From: an uncultured Parafilimonas sp.
GTDB taxonomy: Bacteria > Bacteroidota > Bacteroidia > Chitinophagales > Chitinophagaceae
DNA: 64,000 bases
Direction of reading: 5' to 3'
Assembly (NCBI GenBank): GCA_903882935.1
Contig: CAIRZB010000007.1
Location: forward strand, 62,001 to 126,000
The first letter of the stretch is position 1; each line of letters opens with the position of its first letter. The position numbers were made by a program, and so were the translations under genes. The notes under the pieces are model-generated. The model was not told the DNA's origin. It was given only the letters and a program-made list of their open reading frames with translations, and searched no databases. Shown in pieces: positions 1 through 8,638 of the stretch.

Positions 1-1855
1 GACCCAGCTTGCGTGCCTCATAGTTACCTTGGCCTGATACTGCTGGTGCGTTGCTATAAACACTGGTGTTATATACTGGGAAGGTTAAGGCGTTTGATCC
101 GTTAATACCAACATTAAAGTTACCGATTTGGTTATCAAGGTAGCTGTAGCCAGCGGTACCATTAAAATTAAAATTCTTTGCAATAGGCGTATTTACCGAC
201 ACGATGAAGTCGTTACCAAACAACAGGTTGTTTGAAGTTGCCAATGCATAGTTGGCTGGGTGTGGGTTGTCGCCTTGTGCAATGGCTTTCAAGCCACCAC
301 CATATGGGTCAGTTGTGTAACTTACGGTACCGCTGCCGTCAGCAGTGGGGTAAACCATTACCGTATTGCTCAACGTAAACGGACTGTATACAATTTGTAA
401 ACCCTTGTATTCGTATTTGGTGTTGATATTGTTTAGCGATGCGCGATACGATAAACTTAACCATTTAAACGGCTTTAAGCTAAGTTGCAAGTTACCGTTG
501 ATGTCGTTTTCTGTATTAATATTACGGTACTGGTCAATTGTTTGCCATGGGTTGCCGTAATAGTCATTGTAGTAACCATCTGGTGTAGAATACTTATCAG
601 TTTGCCAGTTTTTCAACTTGGTAAGGTCGATAAATGTAGGCGATTCTATTACTTGTTGGTAAACAGAGCCTGTGTTGGAAGTGTTCGTGCGTTTGTATGT
701 ATAAGACAATGCATAGTTGGCAGAGAACATACCATATCTTTTTGAACCACCGATACGGAATATATCCCTACGGCCTTCGTCTTTAGGCATTACTGCTGTG
801 CTAACAACATCTTGTGCACTTAAAAAGAAAGACCCATTTTCCTCAGACGACTGTAGGGAAATGTTTTGCTGGGTAGTAACGCCTGTGCTAAAGAAGTTTC
901 TTTTTGCGTTAGGTAAATATTTGTAAGGCAAAAACAACTGTGTACCATCAGAAAGAGGCCTGCCCACTGGTACTGTTTTACCATTGTACTCAGGGCCATA
1001 GCTTTGGTTTTCGTAAGGTATGTAATACGAAAGGTTGTTAAAGTCAATTACTGTTGTTTCACCACCATTGCTACCAAACCTTGTTTGCAGTTCAGGCATG
1101 TAGGAAATAGACTCCGCTTGCGCAGTGGTAGACACTGTAACAGAAGTTTTGGCAGAACCTTTAAGGCCGTGTTTGGTTGAAACGATGATTACACCGTTTG
1201 AGGCATCGGAACCGTACACCGCAGAGGCACTTGAACCTTTAAGGGTAGTAATGTCGCCAATGTCTTCGGGGTTAATGGTGCTGATGTCAGCGTAGTAAAT
1301 AGCACCGTCAACAACAATCAACGGCGTATTGTTACCTGTTAACGACCTGTTGCCGCGCAAAGTAATACGTGTTGGTGCAAACAAACCGTTGTTTACGGTG
1401 CTTACTTCCAAACCAGATACTTTACCGGTTAAACCGTTGGCAAGGCTGATGGGCTTTGCTGCAACAATATCGCCACCAGAAACTTTTGCGGTGGAGTAAC
1501 CCAGCGATTTTGCCTGGCGTTGTATACCCAAACCTGTGGTTACAACAACATCGGTAAGGCTGGTAGATGTTCTGGTTACTTTAACCAATACATTGTTTTC
1601 GGCACCAACGGTAACTGTTTGGGTAGTGAAGTTTACCGCTGAAATTTCTAAAACATCCCCTGTTTTAGCTTTTACAACAAAAGCACCGTCTGGACCGGCG
1701 GCCACGGTTGCTTTGGAGCCTTGTACTTTGATGGTAGCAAACGGAACAGGGTCTCCATTTGTTTCTACAACCCGCCCGCTGATGTTTCGGGTTTGCGCAA
1801 TAGCCATTGTAAAAAGCAACAATAGCATTGCAGTTAAACTTACAATTTTTCTCAT
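1..1855 (-). CDS. SusC/RagA-family TonB-linked outer membrane receptor, N-terminal part
   Basis: This is the first 618 codons of a TonB-dependent transporter; the C-terminal barrel continues beyond the left edge. Reading from the ATG at 1855 gives a signal peptide ending in AIAQ, then a carboxypeptidase-regulatory-like domain (roughly residues 22-100, beginning ISGRVV) and a plug domain with the family-typical stretch DASNGVIIVSTK near residue 225, followed by barrel strands. Proteins of this family import glycans or other large nutrients across the outer membrane with a SusD lipoprotein, which would be expected just outside the window. The substrate cannot be told from the sequence. A TATATTTA box lies 31 bases upstream of the start. 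Confidence 0.95.
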   Translation of the reverse strand, partial: MRKIVSLTAMLLLLFTMAIAQTRNISGRVVETNGDPVPFATIKVQGSKATVAAGPDGAFVVKAKTGDVLEISAVNFTTQTVTVGAENNVLVKVTRTSTSLTDVVVTTGLGIQRQAKSLGYSTAKVSGGDIVAAKPISLANGLTGKVSGLEVSTVNNGLFAPTRITLRGNRSLTGNNTPLIVVDGAIYYADISTINPEDIGDITTLKGSSASAVYGSDASNGVIIVSTKHGLKGSAKTSVTVSTTAQAESISYMPELQTRFGSNGGETTVIDFNNLSYYIPYENQSYGPEYNGKTVPVGRPLSDGTQLFLPYKYLPNAKRNFFSTGVTTQQNISLQSSEENGSFFLSAQDVVSTAVMPKDEGRRDIFRIGGSKRYGMFSANYALSYTYKRTNTSNTGSVYQQVIESPTFIDLTKLKNWQTDKYSTPDGYYNDYYGNPWQTIDQYRNINTENDINGNLQLSLKPFKWLSLSYRASLNNINTKYEYKGLQIVYSPFTLSNTVMVYPTADGSGTVSYTTDPYGGGLKAIAQGDNPHPANYALATSNNLLFGNDFIVSVNTPIAKNFNFNGTAGYSYLDNQIGNFNVGINGSNALTFPVYNTSVYSNAPAVSGQGNYEARKLG

Positions 1856-1885
1856 GTGACTATAGTTTTTAAAAAATTATGCGTG

Positions 1886-1893
1886 TAAATATA
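1886..1893 (-). promoter_or_regulatory. Candidate -7 box of the SusC gene
   Basis: Read on the minus strand the bases are TATATTTA, one mismatch from the Bacteroidota -7 consensus TAnnTTTG, 31 bases before the SusC start codon. No clear TTTG is seen at the right distance upstream, so this rests on one element. The rest of 1894-2246 is very AT-rich and I see no gene in it. Confidence 0.4.
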
Positions 1894-2246
1894 GCAGGTT
1901 GCGCTGAAATTCGTTAAAAAAAATTAACGCCCTGTTAATTTACATTTAACAAAAGTAGACATCAAGAAAGAAACTTATGCTGCACCAAAAAAATATTTTT
2001 TAAATATATACATTTTATAATATATACGTTTGTACGAAACAACCACTTAAAAAACCCGACAAGATAGTAGGTTAAGTTTATATTTTTTTTATGCTAATGT
2101 GTTTTTATCTAAAAAAGTTAAATAAATATTTATTTGGCAAAATTTTACAGGCTGTTTTGGCCAAAAAAACTAGCTCAAACAAAAAATCATAATGCCCTAA
2201 TTTAAAGTAGGCCCAAAACTAATTACCGCAAACGCGATGGGTTTAA

Positions 2247-2254
2247 TACTTTTG
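2247..2254 (+). promoter_or_regulatory. Candidate -7 box of folD, positioned for a leaderless transcript
   Basis: TACTTTTG matches TAnnTTTG exactly and ends only four bases before the folD ATG. With the usual spacing in this phylum, transcription would begin at or next to the start codon. No good -33 TTG is visible, so the call is moderate. Confidence 0.5.
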
Positions 2255-2258
2255 CAGT

Positions 2259-3149
2259 ATGATATTACTAGATGGCAAAACTGCCTCACAAGCAGTAAAA
2301 GAAAGTTTACAACAACGGGTAACATCGCTTACAGCCGCCGGCCATAAAAAGCCCCACCTGGCAGCCATTTTGGTGGGTACCAACGGCGCCAGCGAAACCT
2401 ACGTGGCCAGCAAGGTAAAAAATTGCGAAGAAATTGGCTTTGCATCCACCCTGGTGCGCCTAGATGAAAACGTAGCAGAAAGCGTATTGCTTGCAGAAAT
2501 TGACGCATTGAATAACAACGACGACATAGACGGCATTTTGGTGCAGCTGCCATTGCCCAAACAAATAAACGAGCAAAAGGTAATTGAAGCCATCAGCCCT
2601 GCTAAGGATGTTGACGGCTTTCACCCCGTAAGCGTAGGCAAACTGGTACAGGGGCTCAACACCTTTATACCAGCCACCCCCTATGGGGTTATGCTCATGC
2701 TGGAACATTTTAATATTGACACCAAAGGCAAGCACGCCGTGGTGGTTGGCCGAAGCAATATTGTTGGAAGGCCAATGAGTATTTTATTGAGCAGCAATAC
2801 AAAATATGGCAATTGCACTGTTACCATTTGCCACAGCCATACCAAAAACTTAACGGAAATATGCCGCCAGGCCGATATTTTGGTTGCCGCATTGGGAAGG
2901 CCAGAATTTGTAACCGCCGATATGGTTAAGGAAGGTGCCGTAGTAATTGATGTTGGCATAACCCGTGTTGAAGACGCCACCGCTAAAAAAGGCTACCGCA
3001 TTAAAGGTGATGTTGCTTTTGCTGAAGTTGCCGCTAAAGCCGGCGCCATAACCCCCGTACCGGGCGGCGTTGGGCTAATGACCATTGCAGGCTTGTTGAA
3101 AAACACGTTGCAAGCGTACGAAAACAGGGCCAAAATTTTGGGGGATTAA
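2259..3149 (+). CDS. folD: Bifunctional methylenetetrahydrofolate dehydrogenase/cyclohydrolase FolD
   Basis: This cytosolic enzyme interconverts 5,10-methylene-THF, 5,10-methenyl-THF and 10-formyl-THF, feeding formyl groups to purine synthesis. The 296-residue length is typical. The catalytic YxxxK pair is visible as Tyr48 and Lys52 in ETYVASK; GRSNIVGRP near residue 163 is the nucleotide-binding signature, and PVPGGVG near residue 267 is the conserved C-terminal motif. The ATG is preceded closely by a TAnnTTTG box and no other in-frame start fits. It stands alone on the plus strand, 114 bases before queE. Function is secure from the motifs. Confidence 0.97.
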   Translation: MILLDGKTASQAVKESLQQRVTSLTAAGHKKPHLAAILVGTNGASETYVASKVKNCEEIGFASTLVRLDENVAESVLLAEIDALNNNDDIDGILVQLPLPKQINEQKVIEAISPAKDVDGFHPVSVGKLVQGLNTFIPATPYGVMLMLEHFNIDTKGKHAVVVGRSNIVGRPMSILLSSNTKYGNCTVTICHSHTKNLTEICRQADILVAALGRPEFVTADMVKEGAVVIDVGITRVEDATAKKGYRIKGDVAFAEVAAKAGAITPVPGGVGLMTIAGLLKNTLQAYENRAKILGD

Positions 3150-3254
3150 AAGTATTAGCCTGTTACTTTATGTGTTAGCGGTTGTTATTATATGCTAGCC
3201 GGGTGCCCCCGACAATAGGCTGCTGCTAAGTACAGCATGTATCACTAAAAGCCA

Positions 3255-3284
3255 AATGACTTAATGACCAATGACCTAATGACT
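3255..3284 (+). repeat. Tandem 15-base repeat across the queE start
   Basis: Two adjacent 15-base units, AATGACTTAATGACC and AATGACCTAATGACT, together make four AATGAC hexamers. Because 15 is divisible by three, each unit supplies an in-frame ATG for queE (3264 and 3279). Confidence 0.75.
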
Positions 3285-3881
3285 ATAGCGTTGCCGGTAA
3301 TGGAACAGTTTTACACCCTTCAGGGTGAGGGGTACCACCAAGGCCGCGCCGCTTATTTTATTCGCTTGGGCGGTTGCGACGTGGGCTGTTTTTGGTGCGA
3401 CGTAAAAGACAGCTGGGATGTAACAAAGCACCCATTGCTAACCGTGGGCAGCCTTATTGCCACTGTTAAACAAACCAAAGCCGAAATAGTGGTTATTACC
3501 GGCGGTGAACCATTGATGCATAACCTTGATGCATTAACAAGCGAACTGAAAAAAGCAGGCCTCAAAACGCATATTGAAACTTCCGGCTCATCGCCCCTTA
3601 GCGGAAGTTGGGACTGGGTATGCCTTTCACCCAAAAAATTCAAGGCCCCTTTGCCCGAAGTTTTACCTGCGGCCAACGAATTGAAAGTGATTATATATAA
3701 CAAAGCTGACTTTGCTTGGGGGGAGGTGTTTGCGGCCCGAGTTTTACCAACATGCAAACTTTACTTACAACCCGAATGGAGCAAGGCGGCCGAAATAACG
3801 CCCCTGATAATAGACTACATAAAAGCAAACCCCCAATGGGAACTGAGTCTGCAGATACATAAATATATTAATGTACCGTAA
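3264..3881 (+). CDS. queE: 7-carboxy-7-deazaguanine synthase QueE (radical SAM)
   Basis: QueE converts 6-carboxytetrahydropterin to 7-carboxy-7-deazaguanine in the preQ0/queuosine pathway. The protein (205 residues from 3264) opens with FYTLQGEG, which binds the substrate, and then has the compact radical SAM cluster motif CxxxCxxC at Cys38, Cys42 and Cys45. VITGGEPL near residue 78 is the SAM-binding GGE motif. The start is uncertain: ATG codons at 3264 and 3279 lie in a tandem repeat, and ATG 3300 gives MEQFYTLQGEG, so the first 12 residues may not be conserved. No other queuosine gene is adjacent. Confidence 0.93.
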   Translation: MTNDLMTIALPVMEQFYTLQGEGYHQGRAAYFIRLGGCDVGCFWCDVKDSWDVTKHPLLTVGSLIATVKQTKAEIVVITGGEPLMHNLDALTSELKKAGLKTHIETSGSSPLSGSWDWVCLSPKKFKAPLPEVLPAANELKVIIYNKADFAWGEVFAARVLPTCKLYLQPEWSKAAEITPLIIDYIKANPQWELSLQIHKYINVP

Positions 3882-4104
3882 GGGCCAGTTTAGCGAATGT
3901 ATTATACCTAATAAATTAGTGGCAGTTGCATAACGGTTTAAACAACCCCCAGCCCCGCTATTGTAACAACCGGAAATCCCGGCAGCCTTTATCATAACCG
4001 TTTGAATGTTCCTAACCCTGAACTAAAAAAATTTTTTTACGCTTTTTTGGAATGTGTTCATTTTACACAAATGTTTCAGATATTTAGGGCATAAAAACTT
4101 CTTT

Positions 4105-5484
4105 ATGCTATTAAAACGATTGCTTTTTGCCGGGCTTATTGCCTGTATGTTTTATGCTTGCGGCAATAGTACTTTAACCAGCCAAACCACGACCGCAACG
4201 GGTGATTTGAATGATACCGCCACGGTGGAGGGGCACCCCGCATGGATTATGCAGGGCAATATTTATGAAGTAAACGTACGGCAATACACGCCGGAGGGTA
4301 CCTTTAAAGCTTTTGCCAGCCATTTGCAACGGCTTAAAAACATGGGGGTGCAAACACTCTGGTTTATGCCCATTAACCCCATTAGTAAAATTGAAAGAAA
4401 AGGTGTGCTGGGAAGCTACTATGCCGTTGCCAACTATACCGCCATTAACCCCGAATTTGGTACAATGGACGATTGGAAAGCGCTTGTAAAACAATGCCAC
4501 GAAATGGGTTTTAAGGTAATTATAGATTGGGTACCCAACCATACAGGGGCCGACAACTATTGGCTAAAGACACACCCAGACTTTTATGTGACCGACAGCA
4601 CGGGCAAAGCCGTTTCGCAATTCGACTGGTCGGATACCCGTAAGTTAAACTACCAAAACCCGGCATTGGTTGACAGCATGATAAACTGTATGAAATTTTG
4701 GGTGGAGCAAAGTAATATCGACGGCTTCCGCTGCGATTATGCAGTTGGGCCTACGAGGCAGTTTTGGAAAAAATGCATTACTGACCTTAAGAAAGAAAAA
4801 AACCTGTTTATGCTGGCAGAGGCCGACAGTGCCTGGCTGCATGACGTGGGCTTTGATGCCACCTATACATGGAGTGAGTTTAACGCCATGAAGGCAATTG
4901 CGGCAGGCAAAGCACCGGCAACAGCCATTGACAGTGCATTGGCTGCGTTGGATAAAGACTTTGCCCCTACGGCATTGAAACTTTATTTTACCAGCAACCA
5001 CGATGAAAACAGTTGGAACAAAGCCGACTATGGCACCATGCCCGGTGCTATACACGCACCATTTGCGGTATTAACACAAACCATAGGCCGCAGCGTGCCT
5101 TGTATTTACAGCGGCCAGGAAGAACCCTTTTTAGACAGCGTTAGCTTTTTTTATAAAGACACGATAACCTTTGCCAAATTTGGGCGTGCGCCGTTTTACA
5201 ACACTTTGCTTCATTTGCGTGACAGTACACCAGCACTTGCAGCCAATGCGAAGTTTACAAAGTTAAAAACATCGCAAGATGCAGCCGTTTATGCTTACGA
5301 GCGTACAAAAGACGGCAAAAAAGTTGTGGTGCTGCTTAACCTAAGCAGCAAGCCTTTGTCTTTTACGTTAACAACAGGTGAAGAAGGCAGCTTTAAAAAC
5401 GTTTTTGCCCAAAAAGCTGAATTGCTAACAAAAAGCCAGGCGTACCAACTACCTGCTTGGGGCTACGTTGTATATACCAACTAA
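4105..5484 (+). CDS. GH13 alpha-amylase-family lipoprotein
   Basis: A secreted alpha-glucan hydrolase or related GH13 enzyme. From ATG 4105 the first 20 residues form a lipoprotein signal with a cysteine after FYA, so it is probably membrane-anchored in the envelope. The four GH13 regions are present: DWVPNH (about 141), GFRCDYA with the nucleophile Asp (about 206), LAEAD with the acid/base Glu (about 238) and NHDE (about 298). An in-frame ATG at 4054 would bury the signal peptide inside the protein, so I prefer 4105. The C-terminal beta-domain is short. Exact specificity (amylase, neopullulanase, cyclomaltodextrinase) cannot be told. Confidence 0.9.
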   Translation: MLLKRLLFAGLIACMFYACGNSTLTSQTTTATGDLNDTATVEGHPAWIMQGNIYEVNVRQYTPEGTFKAFASHLQRLKNMGVQTLWFMPINPISKIERKGVLGSYYAVANYTAINPEFGTMDDWKALVKQCHEMGFKVIIDWVPNHTGADNYWLKTHPDFYVTDSTGKAVSQFDWSDTRKLNYQNPALVDSMINCMKFWVEQSNIDGFRCDYAVGPTRQFWKKCITDLKKEKNLFMLAEADSAWLHDVGFDATYTWSEFNAMKAIAAGKAPATAIDSALAALDKDFAPTALKLYFTSNHDENSWNKADYGTMPGAIHAPFAVLTQTIGRSVPCIYSGQEEPFLDSVSFFYKDTITFAKFGRAPFYNTLLHLRDSTPALAANAKFTKLKTSQDAAVYAYERTKDGKKVVVLLNLSSKPLSFTLTTGEEGSFKNVFAQKAELLTKSQAYQLPAWGYVVYTN

Positions 5485-5742
5485 CTTAGCCGTGGCGATA
5501 ATTACCGCCCGTGTGCTGCCATGTATTAAGTTGGCGGGGTTAATTTAACACCACTACGAGTATTTACGCTGGTTTTATACCCACTGTTTAACATACGGGT
5601 TTATGTTACAGGCATTGCCCGGCAACCTATACATGGCCTTACCAACAGTTACCTGCCGGTACTATAAACAGTGCTGGCAGCTAACTATTTTACCAACAAT
5701 GGCTTATATTTACTTCTTTAAAACGTTTACGCCTAGTTTTAC

Positions 5743-6213
5743 ATGCTCTCCAAAAAAACCAAATACGCCATTAACGCGCTTGTTTACCTTGCCCGGCAAC
5801 ATAAAAGCACAGGCAGCCAGCCCGTTCAAATTATTAAGATTGCCGAAAGTGAGCATATACCCCGCAAATTTTTAGAAGCCATTTTGCTCGACTTAAAAAA
5901 CGCAGGTATACTAAACAGCAAAAAAGGCAAAGCAGGGGGATATTTTTTACAAAAATCGCCCGATGAAATAAATATTGCCGAAGTGATGCGCCTTTTTGAT
6001 GGGGCCATTGCATTGCTACCCTGTGTGGCACATTTATATTATGCACGGTGCGAAGAGTGCCAAGACGAAGCCACCTGCGGCATTCGCGACGTATTTGCCG
6101 AAGTACGGGCAGAAAGTGTACGCATGCTAAAAAAAGCCACTTTAACTGAAATAGTAAACCGTGCGGAGGCCCTTACCTTACAATTAAAGGATAGCGATAA
6201 CACAATAGTATAA
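5743..6213 (+). CDS. Rrf2-family transcriptional regulator, probable iron-sulfur sensor
   Basis: The protein is a 156-residue winged-helix regulator with the Rrf2 opening (KTKYAINALVYLA) and the recognition segment HIPRKFLEAILLDL. Cysteines at 94, 103, 106 and 112 lie in the region where IscR and NsrR bind a [2Fe-2S] or [4Fe-4S] cluster, so it may sense iron-sulfur status, redox state or NO. The spacing differs from E. coli IscR, so the ligand set is uncertain. It has no operon partner: a GH13 gene lies 258 bases upstream and ubiX is convergent. A TATATTTA box at 5705-5712 could be its -7 element. Confidence 0.9.
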   Translation: MLSKKTKYAINALVYLARQHKSTGSQPVQIIKIAESEHIPRKFLEAILLDLKNAGILNSKKGKAGGYFLQKSPDEINIAEVMRLFDGAIALLPCVAHLYYARCEECQDEATCGIRDVFAEVRAESVRMLKKATLTEIVNRAEALTLQLKDSDNTIV

Positions 6214-6408
6214 AAATATCGCCACCAGCCACCACCTACCCACCAGCCTAATTACACTACACTAAAAAAGGCACCATAAAACATTACACTAAATAATAAA
6301 ATATTTTCAATATAATCTCCTACCATTTCGATAGACTATATATATTTGCATCGTAAATAAACAACAATAGCAACTAATTATAATCACTGTTGGAGGTAAA
6401 CGTTTGAG

Positions 6409-6440
6409 TAAAAAAGCCGTTCTTTTCCAAGAACGGCTTT
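6409..6440 (-). terminator. Intrinsic terminator of ubiX
   Basis: A perfect 12-base-pair stem (6413-6424 with 6429-6440) has a four-base loop and, read on the minus strand, ends in a run of six T. It begins five bases after the ubiX stop codon. The structure is symmetric enough to slow plus-strand transcription from the Rrf2 gene too. Confidence 0.85.
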
Positions 6441-6445
6441 CAAAT

Positions 6446-7018
6446 TTATTGCTGCTGCCCTTCGTTCCAGCGGTAGGTATCAACGGCAATGCCCGCCAAG
6501 TCGAGTACGCGGTCCACAACAGTGGCTGCTACATCTTCAATGTTGGTAGGCCTGCTGTAAAAAGATGGCGTTGCAGGGCAAATAATGCCACCTGCTAAGG
6601 TAACGGTTTCCATATTGCGTATATGCACCAAATTATAAGGGGTATCTCTCACCACCAAAATAAGCTTACGCCTTTCCTTTAAAGCCACATCAGCCGCCCG
6701 TGTAATCAAGTCGTCGCTTATACCGCCTGCAATCCTACCCAAAGTGCCCATGCTGCACGGCACTATAATAACAATGTTGTATTTGGCCGACCCCGACGCA
6801 AAGGGAGCCATAAAATCAAATTTATCAAAGTACCGCACCGGGTATTTGCCATAATCATCATTGCCCAGTTCTGTTTTCCAAACATCCTTGGCATTATTGC
6901 TCATTACAACATCAAGGGCCTGCCATTGTTCTTTGGCCCTCAATAGTTTCTCCAAAAGCAGTTTTGCATAAATGCTACCACTGGCACCCGTTATTGCTAT
7001 CGCTATTTTGTTAGGCAT
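6446..7018 (-). CDS. ubiX: UbiX-type flavin prenyltransferase
   Basis: UbiX prenylates FMN with dimethylallyl phosphate to make the prenyl-FMN cofactor of UbiD-type decarboxylases. The 190-residue protein has the FMN-binding start AITGASGS (residues 8-15), the VVPCSMGTLGRIAGG segment near residue 90 and the phosphate-binding RKLILVVRDTPYN segment near residue 120, all characteristic of the family. No ubiD is seen in the window. A consensus -7 box precedes the gene and a strong terminator follows it, so it is a single-gene unit. Confidence 0.95.
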   Translation of the reverse strand: MPNKIAIAITGASGSIYAKLLLEKLLRAKEQWQALDVVMSNNAKDVWKTELGNDDYGKYPVRYFDKFDFMAPFASGSAKYNIVIIVPCSMGTLGRIAGGISDDLITRAADVALKERRKLILVVRDTPYNLVHIRNMETVTLAGGIICPATPSFYSRPTNIEDVAATVVDRVLDLAGIAVDTYRWNEGQQQ

Positions 7019-7038
7019 TATCTGTTTAAAATAAACAA

Positions 7039-7046
7039 CAAAGGTA
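7039..7046 (-). promoter_or_regulatory. Candidate -7 box of ubiX
   Basis: On the minus strand the bases are TACCTTTG, an exact TAnnTTTG match, 20 bases before the ubiX ATG. No convincing -33 element is seen. Confidence 0.55.
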
Positions 7047-7288
7047 GCTGGTAAAAGTTTACAGGCGGGTATTAACGCTTAGGTATGCGTAGGTGGGCCC
7101 AGTGCTTGTAGCTGCATAAAATGATATGTATAGCATTAGCAGCAACATTCGCAAAACCCAGAAGCGGATTACTGTAAATAGCACCTTGATGGTCTTTAGG
7201 CATTGAAAAAAATTGCACAGCTGGCTTTATACCTAATCCCCCATCTAGGTAAATTTTAGCAATGCTGGTATATGCTACAAAACAAAGA
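7047..7288. other. Intergenic stretch without a recognised gene
   Basis: This lies between the ubiX promoter and the terminator of the pyrophosphatase unit. I see no conserved reading frame, RNA gene or repeat in it. Confidence 0.6.
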
Positions 7289-7313
7289 GGGGATCGGAAA
7301 ATATCCCGACCCC
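7289..7313 (-). terminator. Probable terminator of the ppa-tauE-small-protein unit
   Basis: On the minus strand GGGG-TCGG pairs with CCGA-CCCC across one bulged base, and the hairpin is followed by a T-rich run (CTCTTTGTTTTG). It lies 41 bases beyond the stop of the 52-codon gene. Confidence 0.6.
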
Positions 7314-7354
7314 CACATATTAGTAAGGTGAAAATGTTTAATGAATAACGGCAA

Positions 7355-7513
7355 TTACATAATGTCCATGCCCTTGGCGAAAGACGTGCAAAGGCCTGGC
7401 AATGCCAACCAAAAAAACTGGCGCACCGGCGAGTAAACCAGCATAGCTACGATTATTACCAGCCAAATAAAAAAGTATATCCAATATTTTCCGGTAGATG
7501 CTTTAGCTTCCAT
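7355..7513 (-). CDS. 52-residue single-pass membrane protein, unknown function
   Basis: A short frame from ATG 7513 to TAA 7355 encodes 52 residues: a short polar start, a strongly hydrophobic helix (about residues 11-27, YWIYFFIWLVIIVAMLV), then SPVRQFFWLALPG and a short tail. It follows the TauE/SafE gene on the same strand with a 51-base gap and lies ahead of a terminator, so it is probably the last gene of that unit. The aromatic-rich helix and clean placement argue for a real gene. I do not recognise the family; a role as partner of the half-size permease is only a guess. Confidence 0.65.
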   Translation of the reverse strand: MEAKASTGKYWIYFFIWLVIIVAMLVYSPVRQFFWLALPGLCTSFAKGMDIM

Positions 7514-7564
7514 GTAATACTATTTTGTGCAAAAATAAGGCGGGCAAGGGATATAACGAAAGTA

Positions 7565-7936
7565 TTATTTGTCAAAAAAAAGCATTTTTGTGGCTATCGC
7601 CACTAACACCCAAGCAAAAACCCGCTTTAGCGAGGTTTGTGAAATGTTTAGTGCCAACTTGCTGCCAAGCCACCCGCCCACCACAAATGCTATGGACATT
7701 ATCAATACCACCTTTATATCGATATACCCTTTTTTGTAATAGTTCCAAACCGCTAGTAAACCCACAGGCAACAGCAGCAAACCCAAAGAAGTACCTTGGG
7801 CCTGCTGTTGACTATAGCCTAGTATGAGAATTAATGCCGGAACAATAATTATGCCGCCACCAACACCTATCAGCCCGCTTAGTGCACCTGAAAGCAGGCC
7901 AACCAGCAGCAGTAACAATAGGGTTTGTGTACTCAT
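7565..7936 (-). CDS. Half-size TauE/SafE (TSUP) family permease
   Basis: The protein is a 123-residue membrane protein with about four helices and the TSUP repeat signature GLIGVGGGIIIVPAL (residues 21-35). Full TauE/SafE proteins are about 240-270 residues built from two such repeats, so this is a single repeat that would have to dimerise or pair with another half. The family moves sulfite, sulfoacetate or other organic anions; the substrate here is unknown. The start lies three bases after the pyrophosphatase stop, so the two are co-transcribed. Confidence 0.85.
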   Translation of the reverse strand: MSTQTLLLLLLVGLLSGALSGLIGVGGGIIIVPALILILGYSQQQAQGTSLGLLLLPVGLLAVWNYYKKGYIDIKVVLIMSIAFVVGGWLGSKLALNISQTSLKRVFAWVLVAIATKMLFFDK

Positions 7937-7939
7937 AAC

Positions 7940-8494
7940 CTATCTGTTAAAGGTAGTGTGGTATAACTTTATGGCCTCCTCTATAATATGGATGGCTTGT
8001 GTTTTATCACCAAAATCTTCCACCTTAACACTTTTGTTTTCTAAGGTTTTATATTCTTCAAAAAAGTGGCGCATTTCACTAAAAAAGTGCTTGGGAAGCT
8101 CTTCTATATTGTTAATGTAATTGATAGACGGGTCGTTGTTGGCCACCGCAATAATTTTATCATCGGCATCTCCGCCGTCAATCATCTGCATCACACCAAT
8201 AACCTTGGCCTCAACCAAGCAAAGCGGCTGGATGCTAAGGCTTGATATCACCAAAATATCCAGCGGGTCTTTGTCGTCGCCGTAGGTTTGTGGGATAAAA
8301 CCATAGTTGGTAGGGTAGTAAAACGACGAATAGATAACCCTGTCTAACTTTAGCAGCCCAGTGGGCTTGTCAATTTCGTACTTAGCACGAGACCCCTGTG
8401 GAATTTCAATAATTGCATTTACTATGCGTGGTGCTTTGTCTCCATAATTAACGCCGTGCCATGGATGTAGGACGGTGGTTGTAATTTCTGCCAT
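7940..8494 (-). CDS. ppa: Family I soluble inorganic pyrophosphatase
   Basis: This cytosolic Mg-dependent enzyme hydrolyses pyrophosphate and drives biosynthesis. The 184-residue protein has the family signature around DDKDPLD (residues 73-79), with the metal-binding aspartates, and the nearby [11 protein letters not shown] segment. It sits directly downstream of the riboswitch-controlled CLC-F antiporter on the same strand (144-base gap, with its own -7 box) and is three bases from the permease gene. Family I pyrophosphatases are classic targets of fluoride inhibition, which makes the neighbourhood meaningful. Confidence 0.96.
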   Translation of the reverse strand: MAEITTTVLHPWHGVNYGDKAPRIVNAIIEIPQGSRAKYEIDKPTGLLKLDRVIYSSFYYPTNYGFIPQTYGDDKDPLDILVISSLSIQPLCLVEAKVIGVMQMIDGGDADDKIIAVANNDPSINYINNIEELPKHFFSEMRHFFEEYKTLENKSVKVEDFGDKTQAIHIIEEAIKLYHTTFNR

Positions 8495-8524
8495 AGATTA
8501 ATTTGTTAGTTAGTTTTTCGGATA

Positions 8525-8532
8525 TAAAGGTA
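8525..8532 (-). promoter_or_regulatory. Candidate -7 box of ppa
   Basis: TACCTTTA on the minus strand, one mismatch from TAnnTTTG, 30 bases before the ppa start. If active it lets ppa be expressed independently of the fluoride riboswitch upstream. Confidence 0.45.
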
Positions 8533-8638
8533 ACTTAATATGTTAACAGTAAACATTAAGAAAACACCCAATAGAAGCTGTACGCTGGCAAAATAACTGC
8601 CCAAGTTTTATATTACCAAATATACCTACCATTATTGC

